Assembly: GCF_000935045.1 (NCBI RefSeq)
Contig: NZ_JYKS01000028.1
Span: forward strand, 1-52,737
From: Pseudomonas sp. 10-1B
GTDB taxonomy: Bacteria > Pseudomonadota > Gammaproteobacteria > Pseudomonadales > Pseudomonadaceae
Reading direction: 5' to 3'
DNA length: 52,737 nt
Positions 1 through 10,820 of the stretch are shown here, piece by piece. Under the pieces are notes generated by a model that did not search any database, was not told the origin of the DNA, and saw only the letters and a program-made list of their open reading frames with translations. Every line of letters starts with the position of its first letter. The first letter of the stretch is position 1. A program made the position numbers and the translations under genes.

Positions 1-296
1 GCCGGTGCCATCCACCGCGCTGGATTCTTCGCGGGCAAGCCCGCTCCTACACAGGTACTGTGCAGGCTTCGGGCTCACGCTATACGTGTAGGAGCGGCTT
101 TAGCCGCGAACACCGGCAAAGCCGGTGCCATCCACCGCGCTGGATTCTTCGCGGGCAAGCCCGCTCCTACACAGGTGCTGTGCAGGTTTCGGGCTCACGC
201 TATACGTGTAGGAGCGGCTTTAGCCGCGAACACCGGCAAAGCCGGTGCCATAAACCGCGTCGCCTGCTTCGCGGGACAAGCCCGCTGCCACAAAGG
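1..296. repeat. Tandem 120-bp compound REP element (two copies plus a partial third)
   Basis: Bases 1-120 and 121-240 are the same 120-bp unit and differ at only two positions (57/177 and 67/187). A diverged partial third copy starts at 241. Each unit contains a REP hairpin (CGCGGGCAAGCCCGC), a second hairpin built on GCGGCTTTAGCCGC, and between them two more palindromes (CACCGGCAAAGCCGGTG and ATCCACCGCGCTGGAT). The same compound unit recurs at about 9153, 47322 and 52565. No gene is visible here; short open frames through it are translations of the repeat. The window edge cuts the left end. Confidence 0.9.
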
Positions 297-319
297 CCCG
301 CGCAGCTCTGTGCAGCGGC

Positions 320-982
320 TTACTGGCTGGCCAACCCCATCTGCCAGAAATCCGCCTCCAGGCTGGACGCCTGGGCAAAAATGCCTGCCAGCTCGGCGAA
401 CCGCTGTTCGGTCATGCTCCGCGCTGCCAATTCATCCAGGTGCTTGCGCGCCGCGGCCGCCACCGCCTGGTAGCCCTCCCCGGCATACTCGCCAATCCAC
501 TCACGGTACGGGTGATCGCTGAGGTCGCCAATACGCTCGGCCAATGTCTGGCCAATCTGCGCATAGCCGATCACACAAGGTGCCAAGGCCACATGCAGCT
601 CCAGCAGGTCACCAGCGGCGCCGCAATCCAGGACATAGCGGGTATAGGCCACGGTGGCCTGGTGCTCTGGCGCCGCCTCGATATCGGCCTGGGTCAGCCC
701 CCAGCGTGCGCACAGGCGCAAGTGCAGCTCGGTTTCATCCAGAATCGCCGCCAGCCCGGCCTGCGCGGCGCGGATGTCGGCCGGGCGACGGCTCTTGTAG
801 GCGGCCAGCGCCCAGGCGCGGGCGAACTGGATGAGGAACAGGTAATCCTGCACCAGGTAGGTCCGGAAGGCTGCTTCGCTGAGCGTTCCCTCGCCCATCT
901 GGCGCACGAAGTCGTGGTCTACATAGCTGTTCCACTGGGGCGCGGCTGCGGCCTTGAGGCGGTCGAAGATATCCATGCTCAT
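320..982 (-). CDS. tenA: TenA family aminopyrimidine aminohydrolase (thiaminase II), TenA_C type
   Basis: This 220-residue protein is a full-length TenA/thiaminase II, a cytoplasmic all-helical enzyme. The family hydrolyses aminomethyl-pyrimidine breakdown products of thiamin back to HMP for thiamin salvage. The segment LAPCVIGYAQIG carries the cysteine at the place of the catalytic Cys135 of Bacillus TenA, which marks the TenA_C subtype. YLVQDYLFL and the C-terminal LEADFWQMG motif also fit. Its ATG overlaps the stop of the preceding gene (ATGA, 979-982), so the two are translationally coupled. A TPP riboswitch about 740 bp upstream heads this two-gene unit. The family call is secure; the exact substrate is inferred. 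Confidence 0.9.
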   Translation of the reverse strand: MSMDIFDRLKAAAAPQWNSYVDHDFVRQMGEGTLSEAAFRTYLVQDYLFLIQFARAWALAAYKSRRPADIRAAQAGLAAILDETELHLRLCARWGLTQADIEAAPEHQATVAYTRYVLDCGAAGDLLELHVALAPCVIGYAQIGQTLAERIGDLSDHPYREWIGEYAGEGYQAVAAAARKHLDELAARSMTEQRFAELAGIFAQASSLEADFWQMGLASQ

Positions 983-1626
983 TTGTCCTCTGGGTAGACA
1001 GCTTCGAAGAAGGCCAGCTCCAGCGCCACGGTGCGCTGGTAGAAGTCACCCGCCAACGCGGCTTCCTGCGGGCCAACGCGGTCGAGTTCGGCCTGCAGGA
1101 AGGCGACGAAGTCCTGGAACGCCGGGTTGTCGTGCAGGGTGATCCACTCGGCGTGGACGAAGTTGTCCGGCAGCGGTTTTGGCGCCTTGAGCGCCCAGTC
1201 CAGGTACAGGCCTTCGGCAACGTTGAGCACCGCCAACGCCGCCGCATAGGAACGGCTGGCCGCCGCTTCGCGCATGATCGCCTTGAAGCCCGCGGTTGGC
1301 GCGGTATCGGCCGCTTCGTTGCGCTGTCCCGGGCTTACGCCCAGGGCCTCGAAGGCACGCAGGAAGTAGGTGTTCTCGTCGCTGGAGATCATCCCGGCAA
1401 AGCGGCCGAAGCGCAGGCGCGCCTCGAAGGTGTCGGCAGTGGCGATGGCCGCGCCCAGCAGGGTCAGGAAGCTGTCCAGGAAGCGGTGGTCCTGGACCAG
1501 GTAGCGGACCATCATCGGGTCCGGCAAGCTGCCGTCGCACAATTGGGTCACGAAGCGGTGGCCAACGGCCGCCGACCAGGTCGGCTCGCTGTGGCGGCGC
1601 AGGGTCTGGCTGAAGCGTTCGGTCAT
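979..1626 (-). CDS. TenA family protein, TenA_E type (no catalytic Cys)
   Basis: This is a second, clearly divergent TenA homologue of 215 residues. Where its neighbour has the PCxxGY cysteine, this protein reads VAEGLYLDWA, so it lacks the nucleophilic Cys and looks like the TenA_E subtype. Plant and yeast members of that subtype have been linked to aminopyrimidine or formylaminopyrimidine salvage. YLVQDHRFL near residue 43 and the C-terminal LELAFFEAVY helix support the fold. I chose the ATG at 1626 (MTERFSQ) because the longer frame runs back into the riboswitch. It is the first gene of the unit and overlaps the following tenA by 4 bp. TPP control is expected. Confidence 0.82.
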   Translation of the reverse strand: MTERFSQTLRRHSEPTWSAAVGHRFVTQLCDGSLPDPMMVRYLVQDHRFLDSFLTLLGAAIATADTFEARLRFGRFAGMISSDENTYFLRAFEALGVSPGQRNEAADTAPTAGFKAIMREAAASRSYAAALAVLNVAEGLYLDWALKAPKPLPDNFVHAEWITLHDNPAFQDFVAFLQAELDRVGPQEAALAGDFYQRTVALELAFFEAVYPEDK

Positions 1627-1721
1627 GAGGCTGTCCTTGATGGGGGTGACAGCGAGACCGTGGTGGTTGGCATGGACTGGCCTCGCAGTGAGGCCGGCAA
1701 AAAGGCAGGTGACAAGGCCCA

Positions 1722-1815
1722 TCCCTTCGCCGGCATGATCCGGATCAGGTTCGAAGGGTCACCGCGCTGCAGTCTGTAGCGGTTTCTCAGCCCGTTGCCG
1801 GGCTCCCCTTGGTGG
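1722..1815 (-). promoter_or_regulatory. TPP (THI-box) riboswitch
   Basis: Read on the minus strand the region contains the hallmark TPP aptamer strings in the right order: GGGGAGCCC, a GGGCTGAGA pyrimidine-sensor helix, then ACCCTTCGAACCTGATCC and GGATCATGCCGGCGAAGGGA. It lies about 95 bp upstream of the first tenA start. In Proteobacteria this class usually represses translation or terminates transcription when TPP is abundant. Here it should couple the two TenA salvage genes to thiamin status. Confidence 0.95.
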
Positions 1816-1829
1816 CGCTCAGGTATACC

Positions 1830-1984
1830 CCAGCGCGCCGCCGCTGTCACTACCCAAACCACCCGATCAGCGGGCATTGGGTGACCCGCTTGTGGGGACT
1901 TTTACCCACTCCTTGACGCCCCGTTATTTAGCGCACATCAGGAATCCCAAGGATTTGTTTAACAAATCATTACGGAAATATCTA
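1830..1984. other. Intergenic region between the riboswitch and mcoA with a 17-bp palindrome
   Basis: This AT-richer stretch separates the leftward tenA unit from the rightward mcoA group. It contains GATTTGTTTAACAAATC at 1952-1968, an inverted repeat with 8-bp arms and a single central base. The palindrome lies about 25 bp upstream of the -24 element of the mcoA promoter. It could be a binding site for a dimeric regulator; no known consensus was matched. Confidence 0.45.
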
Positions 1985-2001
1985 TTGGCACAGCTGTTGC
2001 T
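1985..2001 (+). promoter_or_regulatory. Sigma-54 (-24/-12) promoter of mcoA
   Basis: TTGGCACAGCTGTTGCT matches the sigma-54 consensus YTGGCACGNNNNTTGCW at every informative position except one. The GG and GC pairs have the required ten-base spacing. Transcription would begin near 2012, leaving a leader of about 60 nt before the mcoA ATG at 2072. I recall that the Mn-oxidation regulator MnxR of P. putida GB-1 is an NtrC-family sigma-54 activator, which would fit; no mnxR gene is in the window. Confidence 0.8.
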
Positions 2002-2071
2002 CAGGCCCCTAAACCAGGCAAAACGCCATTGATGGCTACGCGCCATATAGCCGCGAGCGAGGCAAAAGGCA

Positions 2072-5467
<3,396 letters not shown>

Positions 5468-5476
5468 GTGTAAAGC

Positions 5477-5725
5477 GGGGGGCCGCTGCGCGGCCCATCG
5501 CCGGCAAGCCAGCTCCCACAGGTAGCGCGCAACTTCAAGCACTGCTACCTGCCTTGGCCGCATCGCTGGCAAGCCAGCTTCCACAGGTAGTGCACAACTG
5601 CAAGCACTGCTACCTGCATTGGCCTCATCGCTGGCAAGCCAGCTCCCACAGGATGGAGCTTGGCTTGAGGCCGGCGCGGTCGAGGTGGGAGCCGGCTTGC
5701 CGGCGATGGGCCGCGCAGCGGCCCC
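5477..5725. repeat. REP array with 65-bp tandem period, flanked by GGGGCCGC hairpins
   Basis: Four REP units (GCCGGCAAGCCAGC or GCTGGCAAGCCAGC, each followed by TCCCACAGG or its complement) lie between mcoA and the SCO gene. The first three are direct copies with GGCAAGCC at 5503, 5568 and 5633, an exact 65-bp period that includes the linker CAAGCACTGCTACCTGC. The fourth is inverted. Outer hairpins made of GGCCGCTGCGCGGCC-type sequence close both ends and could attenuate transcription or protect mRNA within the mcoA group. Confidence 0.9.
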
Positions 5726-5752
5726 AATATCCCAATCGACGAGGACTGCATC

Positions 5753-6736
5753 ATGGCCGGTTCATGGCGTATTCTGCTCGTGCTCTCGCTGTTCGCTGCC
5801 AGCATCCCGTTCTGGCCGCTACAGCCGCAACAACCCGTGGCCGAGGAAGCCACAAGCCCCTGGGGCGCCGACTACTTCCCCAACATCCCCCTGCTCACCC
5901 AGGATGGCGAAAAGGTGCATTTCTTCGACGACCTGATCAAGGACAAGGTGGTCGCCATCAATTTCATCTTCACCGGCTGCTCCGACTCCTGCCCGGTGGA
6001 AACCGCCCGCCTGCGCCAGGTACAGAAGATTCTGGGTGACCGGGTCGGCAAGGACATCTTCCTCTACTCCATCAGCATCGACCCGTACAACGACACCCCC
6101 GCCACCTTGAAGCGCTACGCCGAAAAGTTCGGTATCGGCCCCGGCTGGACCCTACTCACCGGCGAGCCCGGCGACATCGAGCAATTGCGCCGTAGCCTGG
6201 GCCTCTACATCGAGGGCCTGGAAAACGGCCGCTCCAAGGACCACAACCTGAGCCTGATCATCGGCAACCAGGCCTCCGGTCGCTGGATGAAGGCCTCGCC
6301 CTTCGAAAGCCCGTACATCCTCGCCGACCGCCTGGGCAACAGCCTGCACAACTGGAAACAGGCCAGCGCCATGACCAATGACTATGCCCAGGCCCCCGAG
6401 GTGCGTGCACCCAGCAGTGGCGAGCAGATCTTCCGTACCCGCTGCTCGTCCTGCCACACCCTGGGCAATGCCGAGCCAGGCCCACGGGGTATCGGCCCGG
6501 ACCTGCTGGGCGTGACCCGCCAGCGTGACGCCAGCTGGCTGAGCCGCTGGCTCAAGGAGCCCGACCAGATGCTGGCAGAGAAAGATCCCCTGGCCATGCT
6601 GTTGTATGAACAATACAACCGCCTGGCCATGCCCAACATGCGCTTGGGTGACGCCGAAGTCAGTGCCTTGATCAGCTACATGGAAGAGGAAACCGCGCGT
6701 CTGCAGGCCCCCTTGGCGGATACTGGAAAGCCTTAA
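5753..6736 (+). CDS. SCO1/SenC copper chaperone fused to a cytochrome c domain
   Basis: The protein (327 residues) has an N-terminal membrane anchor or signal (residues about 5-22) and a SCO1/SenC thioredoxin-like domain. The copper-binding pair is CSDSC (Cys76 and Cys80) with His164 as the likely third ligand. A C-terminal cytochrome c domain with CSSCH at 231-235 and a distal MPNM follows. SCO proteins deliver copper to cupro-oxidases or reduce their cysteines, so an adjacent multicopper oxidase is a natural client. The attached haem domain may pass or accept electrons. It follows mcoA after a REP array of about 285 bp and is probably in the same transcription unit. The domain calls are secure; the client is inferred. 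Confidence 0.88.
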   Translation: MAGSWRILLVLSLFAASIPFWPLQPQQPVAEEATSPWGADYFPNIPLLTQDGEKVHFFDDLIKDKVVAINFIFTGCSDSCPVETARLRQVQKILGDRVGKDIFLYSISIDPYNDTPATLKRYAEKFGIGPGWTLLTGEPGDIEQLRRSLGLYIEGLENGRSKDHNLSLIIGNQASGRWMKASPFESPYILADRLGNSLHNWKQASAMTNDYAQAPEVRAPSSGEQIFRTRCSSCHTLGNAEPGPRGIGPDLLGVTRQRDASWLSRWLKEPDQMLAEKDPLAMLLYEQYNRLAMPNMRLGDAEVSALISYMEEETARLQAPLADTGKP

Positions 6737-6817
6737 AGGCAATTAGCCACTAGTCATTAGGCTGTCATCTCACTGTCGTATTTTCCGAGTATCACCCAGG
6801 GTCGGGAACTACCAGCA

Positions 6818-9130
6818 GTGATTCGCCGTTCGCTTTCATCCGCCAGCCTCCTGCGGCTGCTGATCCTGATGCTCTGTGCAGTCACCCTGGCCTTTCTCTG
6901 GGGGCTGCACGTTTCGCAGAAAGATGCAGCCCGCCGGGTTGCGCTGTCGGCCAAGGCCGCCGAGCACCTGAACCTGGCCAGTATGGTCGGCGAAAGCCTG
7001 CGCCAACTGGTCGACCGCGCCCAGACCGTGGGCCGGGTGACCCAGGGCGACATGAAACTGTTGCGCCAGGGCAACTTCAGCCTGGCGCGGGTCCTGGCCG
7101 CAGACCCGCTGTTCAAACGCATTAGCCTCTACGACCGGCAAGGCAGGCTGTTGGCTGCCAGCCATGCCGACGAGGCCGCCGAGCTGCCCGAGGACTGGTT
7201 GCGCCAGTTGCAACGGCACGTTGGCCGCTACGGTTTCAAACCTTTCCTGCCCAGCGTACAGAGCCCCAGTCAGTTGGCCACCCTGCCCTTTCTGCTGCCA
7301 CTGACCGACCTGCCCGGCCGCGAAATCGGCAGTATCCTGGTGGTGCAACTGGATATCGCTTACCTGGCGGTGCTGTTCCAGCACATCGACCTGGGCAGCA
7401 CTGGCGTGATGCGCCTGTTGCAGGATGATGGCCTGGAGCGGTTGCGCATCGACACCAGTGGCGTGGTGATGGCCGCTGACGCAATGGCGCCCGCGCTGCC
7501 GGACAGCGACAGAGAATCGGGCATGCTGACCCAGTACTCGGCCGGCGCCCCCTACCAGAGTTTGTACCGGCGTGTGCCTGAGCGCGGATTCAGCGTGGTG
7601 CTCAGCCAGCGCCAGGATGAGATCCTGGCTGCTTCCGCGCAGGCCTATGCCAGGCAGTTCTGGCTGAACCTGGGCATGACTCTGATGATCCTTGCCAGCC
7701 TGCTTTGGACCTTACGCCTGTTGCACAAGCGCCAAGAGGCCTTCAGCGCCCTGGAGCATGCCCAGCAAGTCAACCAGCAACTGATCGGCCGCCTCGAGGA
7801 CGAACACCGGCGCAGTAGCCACGCGGCCGCCACCGACCACCTCAGCGGCCTGCACAACCGCCGTCAGTTCGTCGAGGTGGCCGGCCTGGCGCTGACCCAG
7901 CAACGCGGCAAGCGCCGGCTGATGGCGATCCTGTTCATCGACATGGACCGTTTCAAGTCAATCAACGATTCGCTCGGGCACAAGATCGGCGACCTGCTGC
8001 TACAGGCCGTGGCCGGGCGTATCCGGCGCCTGCTGGCCCCCGGCGACGAGGCTTCGCGCTTTGGTGGCGACGAGTTCGTGGTACTGCTGGCGGGCGAACG
8101 CAGTGAAGAGCAGATCAATGCCTGGGTCCGCGAACTGGTGCAGAAGCTGTCGGCCACCTACGCCCTGGACGACCAGGAGGTCAACACCAGCCCCAGCGTG
8201 GGCGTGAGTATCTGCCCGCGCGATGGCCAGGACATCGACAGCCTGATCCGCAGTGCCGATGCCGCGATGTATTCGGCCAAACAGGCCGGGCGGGCGCAGT
8301 ACCGCTTCTTCGACCCCTCGCTGAACCGCGCCGATATCCACGCCTTCATCCTCGAACAGGCATTCGCAGGCGCCCTGGCCGAACGCCAGTTCGTGCTGCA
8401 CTACCAGCCGCAGATTCGTCTCGACACCCAGCAGGTGCAGGGCTACGAAGCGTTGGTGCGTTGGGACCACCCTGAGTTCGGCCTGCTTTACCCGGACCGT
8501 TTCATCGACCTGGCCGAGCGCAGCGGCTTCATTGTCGAGTTGGGTTGGGAGGTGTTACGCCTGGCCTGTGAAACCTTGGCGGGCTGGGACGCCCAAGGCC
8601 GGGATACGCGGCTGGCGGTCAATGTATCGGCGCTGCAGTTGCGCCAGGCTGACTTCGCTGCGCGGCTGTTGGGCGAATTGCAGCAGTATGGGATTGCCCC
8701 ACAGCGGCTGGAGCTGGAAATCACCGAAACCTCCATCCTCGACTCCAAGGACACGGCAGTGGCGCACCTTCACACCCTGCGTGATGCCGGCCTGGGCGTC
8801 AGCCTGGACGATTTCGGCCGCGGCTACGCCGGCTTTGCCCACCTGCACTCACTGCCGCTGAGCAAGCTGAAGATCGACCGCTCGCTGATTGCGCCGCTGT
8901 CCAACAGCCACGACGACAGCCCGATCGTATCCTCCACCATCATCCTGGCCAAGCGGCTGGGCCTGGAAGTGGTGGCCGAAGGCGTGGAAACCCGCGAACA
9001 GCTCGTTTGCCTGAAGCTAGCCGGCTGCGATATCGCCCAGGGCTACCACTTCAGCCGGCCGCTGTCGCTGACGCACCTGCACGACTATCCGCCGTTCAAC
9101 GACGTCGAGGACAAGGTATGCGTGTGTTGA
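6818..9130 (+). CDS. Membrane-bound GGDEF-EAL c-di-GMP enzyme
   Basis: This 770-residue protein has a transmembrane helix (about 9-30), a periplasmic sensory region, a second helix (about 287-307), a GGDEF domain and an EAL domain. The GGDEF motif is intact at 416-420 with the metal/substrate motif DMDRFKSIND. The product-inhibition RxxD site is replaced by APGD. The EAL domain keeps EAL at 544-546, NVS, EITETS, DDFGRGY, KLKID, VVAEGVE and QGY, so phosphodiesterase activity is expected. The start is a GTG at 6818 with a weak ribosome binding site. It lies 81 bp after the SCO gene, suggesting that periplasmic sensing and c-di-GMP turnover are tied to metal oxidation. Whether synthesis or hydrolysis dominates cannot be read. 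Confidence 0.9.
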   Translation: MIRRSLSSASLLRLLILMLCAVTLAFLWGLHVSQKDAARRVALSAKAAEHLNLASMVGESLRQLVDRAQTVGRVTQGDMKLLRQGNFSLARVLAADPLFKRISLYDRQGRLLAASHADEAAELPEDWLRQLQRHVGRYGFKPFLPSVQSPSQLATLPFLLPLTDLPGREIGSILVVQLDIAYLAVLFQHIDLGSTGVMRLLQDDGLERLRIDTSGVVMAADAMAPALPDSDRESGMLTQYSAGAPYQSLYRRVPERGFSVVLSQRQDEILAASAQAYARQFWLNLGMTLMILASLLWTLRLLHKRQEAFSALEHAQQVNQQLIGRLEDEHRRSSHAAATDHLSGLHNRRQFVEVAGLALTQQRGKRRLMAILFIDMDRFKSINDSLGHKIGDLLLQAVAGRIRRLLAPGDEASRFGGDEFVVLLAGERSEEQINAWVRELVQKLSATYALDDQEVNTSPSVGVSICPRDGQDIDSLIRSADAAMYSAKQAGRAQYRFFDPSLNRADIHAFILEQAFAGALAERQFVLHYQPQIRLDTQQVQGYEALVRWDHPEFGLLYPDRFIDLAERSGFIVELGWEVLRLACETLAGWDAQGRDTRLAVNVSALQLRQADFAARLLGELQQYGIAPQRLELEITETSILDSKDTAVAHLHTLRDAGLGVSLDDFGRGYAGFAHLHSLPLSKLKIDRSLIAPLSNSHDDSPIVSSTIILAKRLGLEVVAEGVETREQLVCLKLAGCDIAQGYHFSRPLSLTHLHDYPPFNDVEDKVCVC

Positions 9131-9152
9131 AATGCCTGGCCGGCTCGCCCGT

Positions 9153-9357
9153 GAAGAATCCAGCACGGTGGATGGCACCGGCTTTGCCGGTGTTCGCGGG
9201 CATGCCCGCTCCCACAGGTATAGCGTGAGCCCGAAACCTGCGCAGTACCTGTGGGAGCGGGTTCACCCGCGAAGAATCCAGCACGGTGGATGGCACCGGC
9301 TTTGCCGGTGTTCGCGGCTAAAGCCGCTCCCACAGGTATAGCGTGAGCCCGAAACCT
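9153..9357. repeat. Compound REP element, two tandem copies, inverted relative to 1-240
   Basis: The sequence GAAGAATCCAGCACGGTGGATGG followed by CACCGGCTTTGCCGGTG occurs at 9153 and again at 9271, a 118-bp period. Each is followed by a REP-type stem and the linker TATAGCGTGAGCCCGAAACC. It is the reverse complement of the 1-240 unit. It fills the whole gap between the convergent GGDEF-EAL and glycerate kinase genes and may act as a bidirectional terminator. Confidence 0.9.
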
Positions 9358-9362
9358 GCCCT

Positions 9363-10502
9363 TCAACCCTGCTTCGCGCAGCGCCACAGCCGGCCAATGT
9401 CACAAGCCCGCGCCCGCAGCAACTCGGCAGCATTGGCACATGCCTGCTCCAGGCTCATCGGCCCGCTGGCCAGGGCAAAGGCTGCGTCGACCCCATGGGC
9501 ATACAGCTGCTGGTAGCCCTCACCCAGGGTCCCGGCCAGCACCACTACCGGCACGCCATGGCGCTTGGCGACCCGGGCCACGCCCATCGGTGTCTTGCCC
9601 CGCAAGGTCTGGGCATCGAACCGGCCCTCACCGGTCACTACCAGATCGGCCCCTTGCACCAAGGCGTCCAGGCCGGCCAACTCGGCCACCACCTCCACCC
9701 CAGGGCGGAACTGCGCGCCCATGAATGCCCTGGCAGCGAAGCCCATGCCACCGGCAGCGCCACAGCCTGGGTAGTCGCGTACATCCTTGCTCAGCAGCTG
9801 CGCACAGTGGTCGGCAAAATGCCCCAATGCCAGGTCCAGCGCCTGCACCTGCTGCGGGTTGGCACCCTTCTGCGGGCCGAAGATCGCCGATGCGCCGTTG
9901 GCCCCGCACAGCGGGTTGTCGACGTCGGCTGCGACCTCGAACTGTACCTCGGCCAGGCGTGGATCGAGGTCGCTGGCATCGATGCGGGCGAGCTTGCCCA
10001 AGGCGAGCCCACCTTCCTCCAGCGCTTGCCCGTCAGCATCCAGCAGGCGCAGGCCCAGCGCCCGCAACATGCCACTGCCGGCGTCGTTGGTAGCGCTGCC
10101 GCCGATGGCCAGTACCACCCGCTGTGCCCCGGCGGCCAGGGCAGCGGCAATCAGTTCACCAGTGCCCCAGGTGCTGCTGCGGCAGGCATCGCGCTGACCG
10201 CTCGGTACCAACTGCAGGCCACTGGCCTGGGCCATTTCGATGATCGCCGTGCGGCTTTGCGGCAACCAGCCCCAGCCGGCTTCGACGCTTTGCCCCAATG
10301 GTCCGCGCACGGTCTGGCGGCGCAGCTCACCATGACTGGCGGCAAGGATCGCCTCCATGGTGCCTTCGCCGCCATCGGCCATCGGGCATTCGACCAGCTC
10401 TGCTTCCGGCCACGCCTCGCCCAGGCCCGCCGCAATGGCGCGGGCGACACCGGCAGCGTCGAGGCTGTCCTTGAACGAGTCGGGGGCAATGACGATCTTC
10501 AT
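9363..10502 (-). CDS. Glycerate 2-kinase (GarK/GlxK family)
   Basis: The 379-residue product begins MKIVIAPDSFKDSL and contains CPMADGGEGTMEA, GGSATNDAG and VTGEGRFDAQTLRGKTPMG, all diagnostic of the GarK/GlxK glycerate kinase family. The enzyme phosphorylates D-glycerate to 2-phosphoglycerate and funnels glucarate, galactarate, glyoxylate or tartronate pathways into lower glycolysis. I chose the ATG at 10502 because upstream sequence in frame is REP DNA. It lies downstream of a cdaR-like regulator on the same strand, separated by a REP block. The usual partners (tartronate-semialdehyde reductase, glyoxylate carboligase) are not in the window. Confidence 0.93.
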   Translation of the reverse strand: MKIVIAPDSFKDSLDAAGVARAIAAGLGEAWPEAELVECPMADGGEGTMEAILAASHGELRRQTVRGPLGQSVEAGWGWLPQSRTAIIEMAQASGLQLVPSGQRDACRSSTWGTGELIAAALAAGAQRVVLAIGGSATNDAGSGMLRALGLRLLDADGQALEEGGLALGKLARIDASDLDPRLAEVQFEVAADVDNPLCGANGASAIFGPQKGANPQQVQALDLALGHFADHCAQLLSKDVRDYPGCGAAGGMGFAARAFMGAQFRPGVEVVAELAGLDALVQGADLVVTGEGRFDAQTLRGKTPMGVARVAKRHGVPVVVLAGTLGEGYQQLYAHGVDAAFALASGPMSLEQACANAAELLRARACDIGRLWRCAKQG

Positions 10503-10611
10503 GGCGATTCTCCTGTCCTGATGAGCGGCATGCTGACAGCTGTTCGCCAGGGCGGCCTCGGTCAAATGCACAAAACGTTGGGCGGGTTGTTTGGGCAGAT
10601 GCCTTTTCACC

Positions 10612-10810
10612 TGTTCCGGCCCTATCGCCGGCAAGCCAGCTCCCACAGGATGGACTGCTGCCTTCAGGCCTGTGTTGAACCTGTGGGAGCAACTGTCTTG
10701 TATTGCCTGGACTGGCCTCATCGCCGGCAAGCCACACACCGACACTGCACAGGCCTTGAGGCTGATGCGGTCCATGTGGGAGCTGGCTTGCCGGCGATAG
10801 GGCCAGTGCA
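10612..10810. repeat. REP cluster between glycerate kinase and the cdaR-like gene
   Basis: The 318-bp gap holds at least three REP units built on ATCGCCGGCAAGCCAGC, in alternating orientation. They are joined by two linkers that recur elsewhere: CAACTGTCTTGTATTGCCTG, and a CACAGG-CTTGAGG-type spacer. One unit is degenerate (GCCGGCAAGCCACACACCG). No gene is seen; the rest, 10503-10611, is the leader of the glycerate kinase gene. Confidence 0.85.
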
Positions 10811-10820
10811 GGTGAATACT

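Noticed and set aside
60..522. Short open frames at the left edge
   Set aside because: They are translations of REP repeats (VGAALAANTGKAGA-type peptides), not genes.
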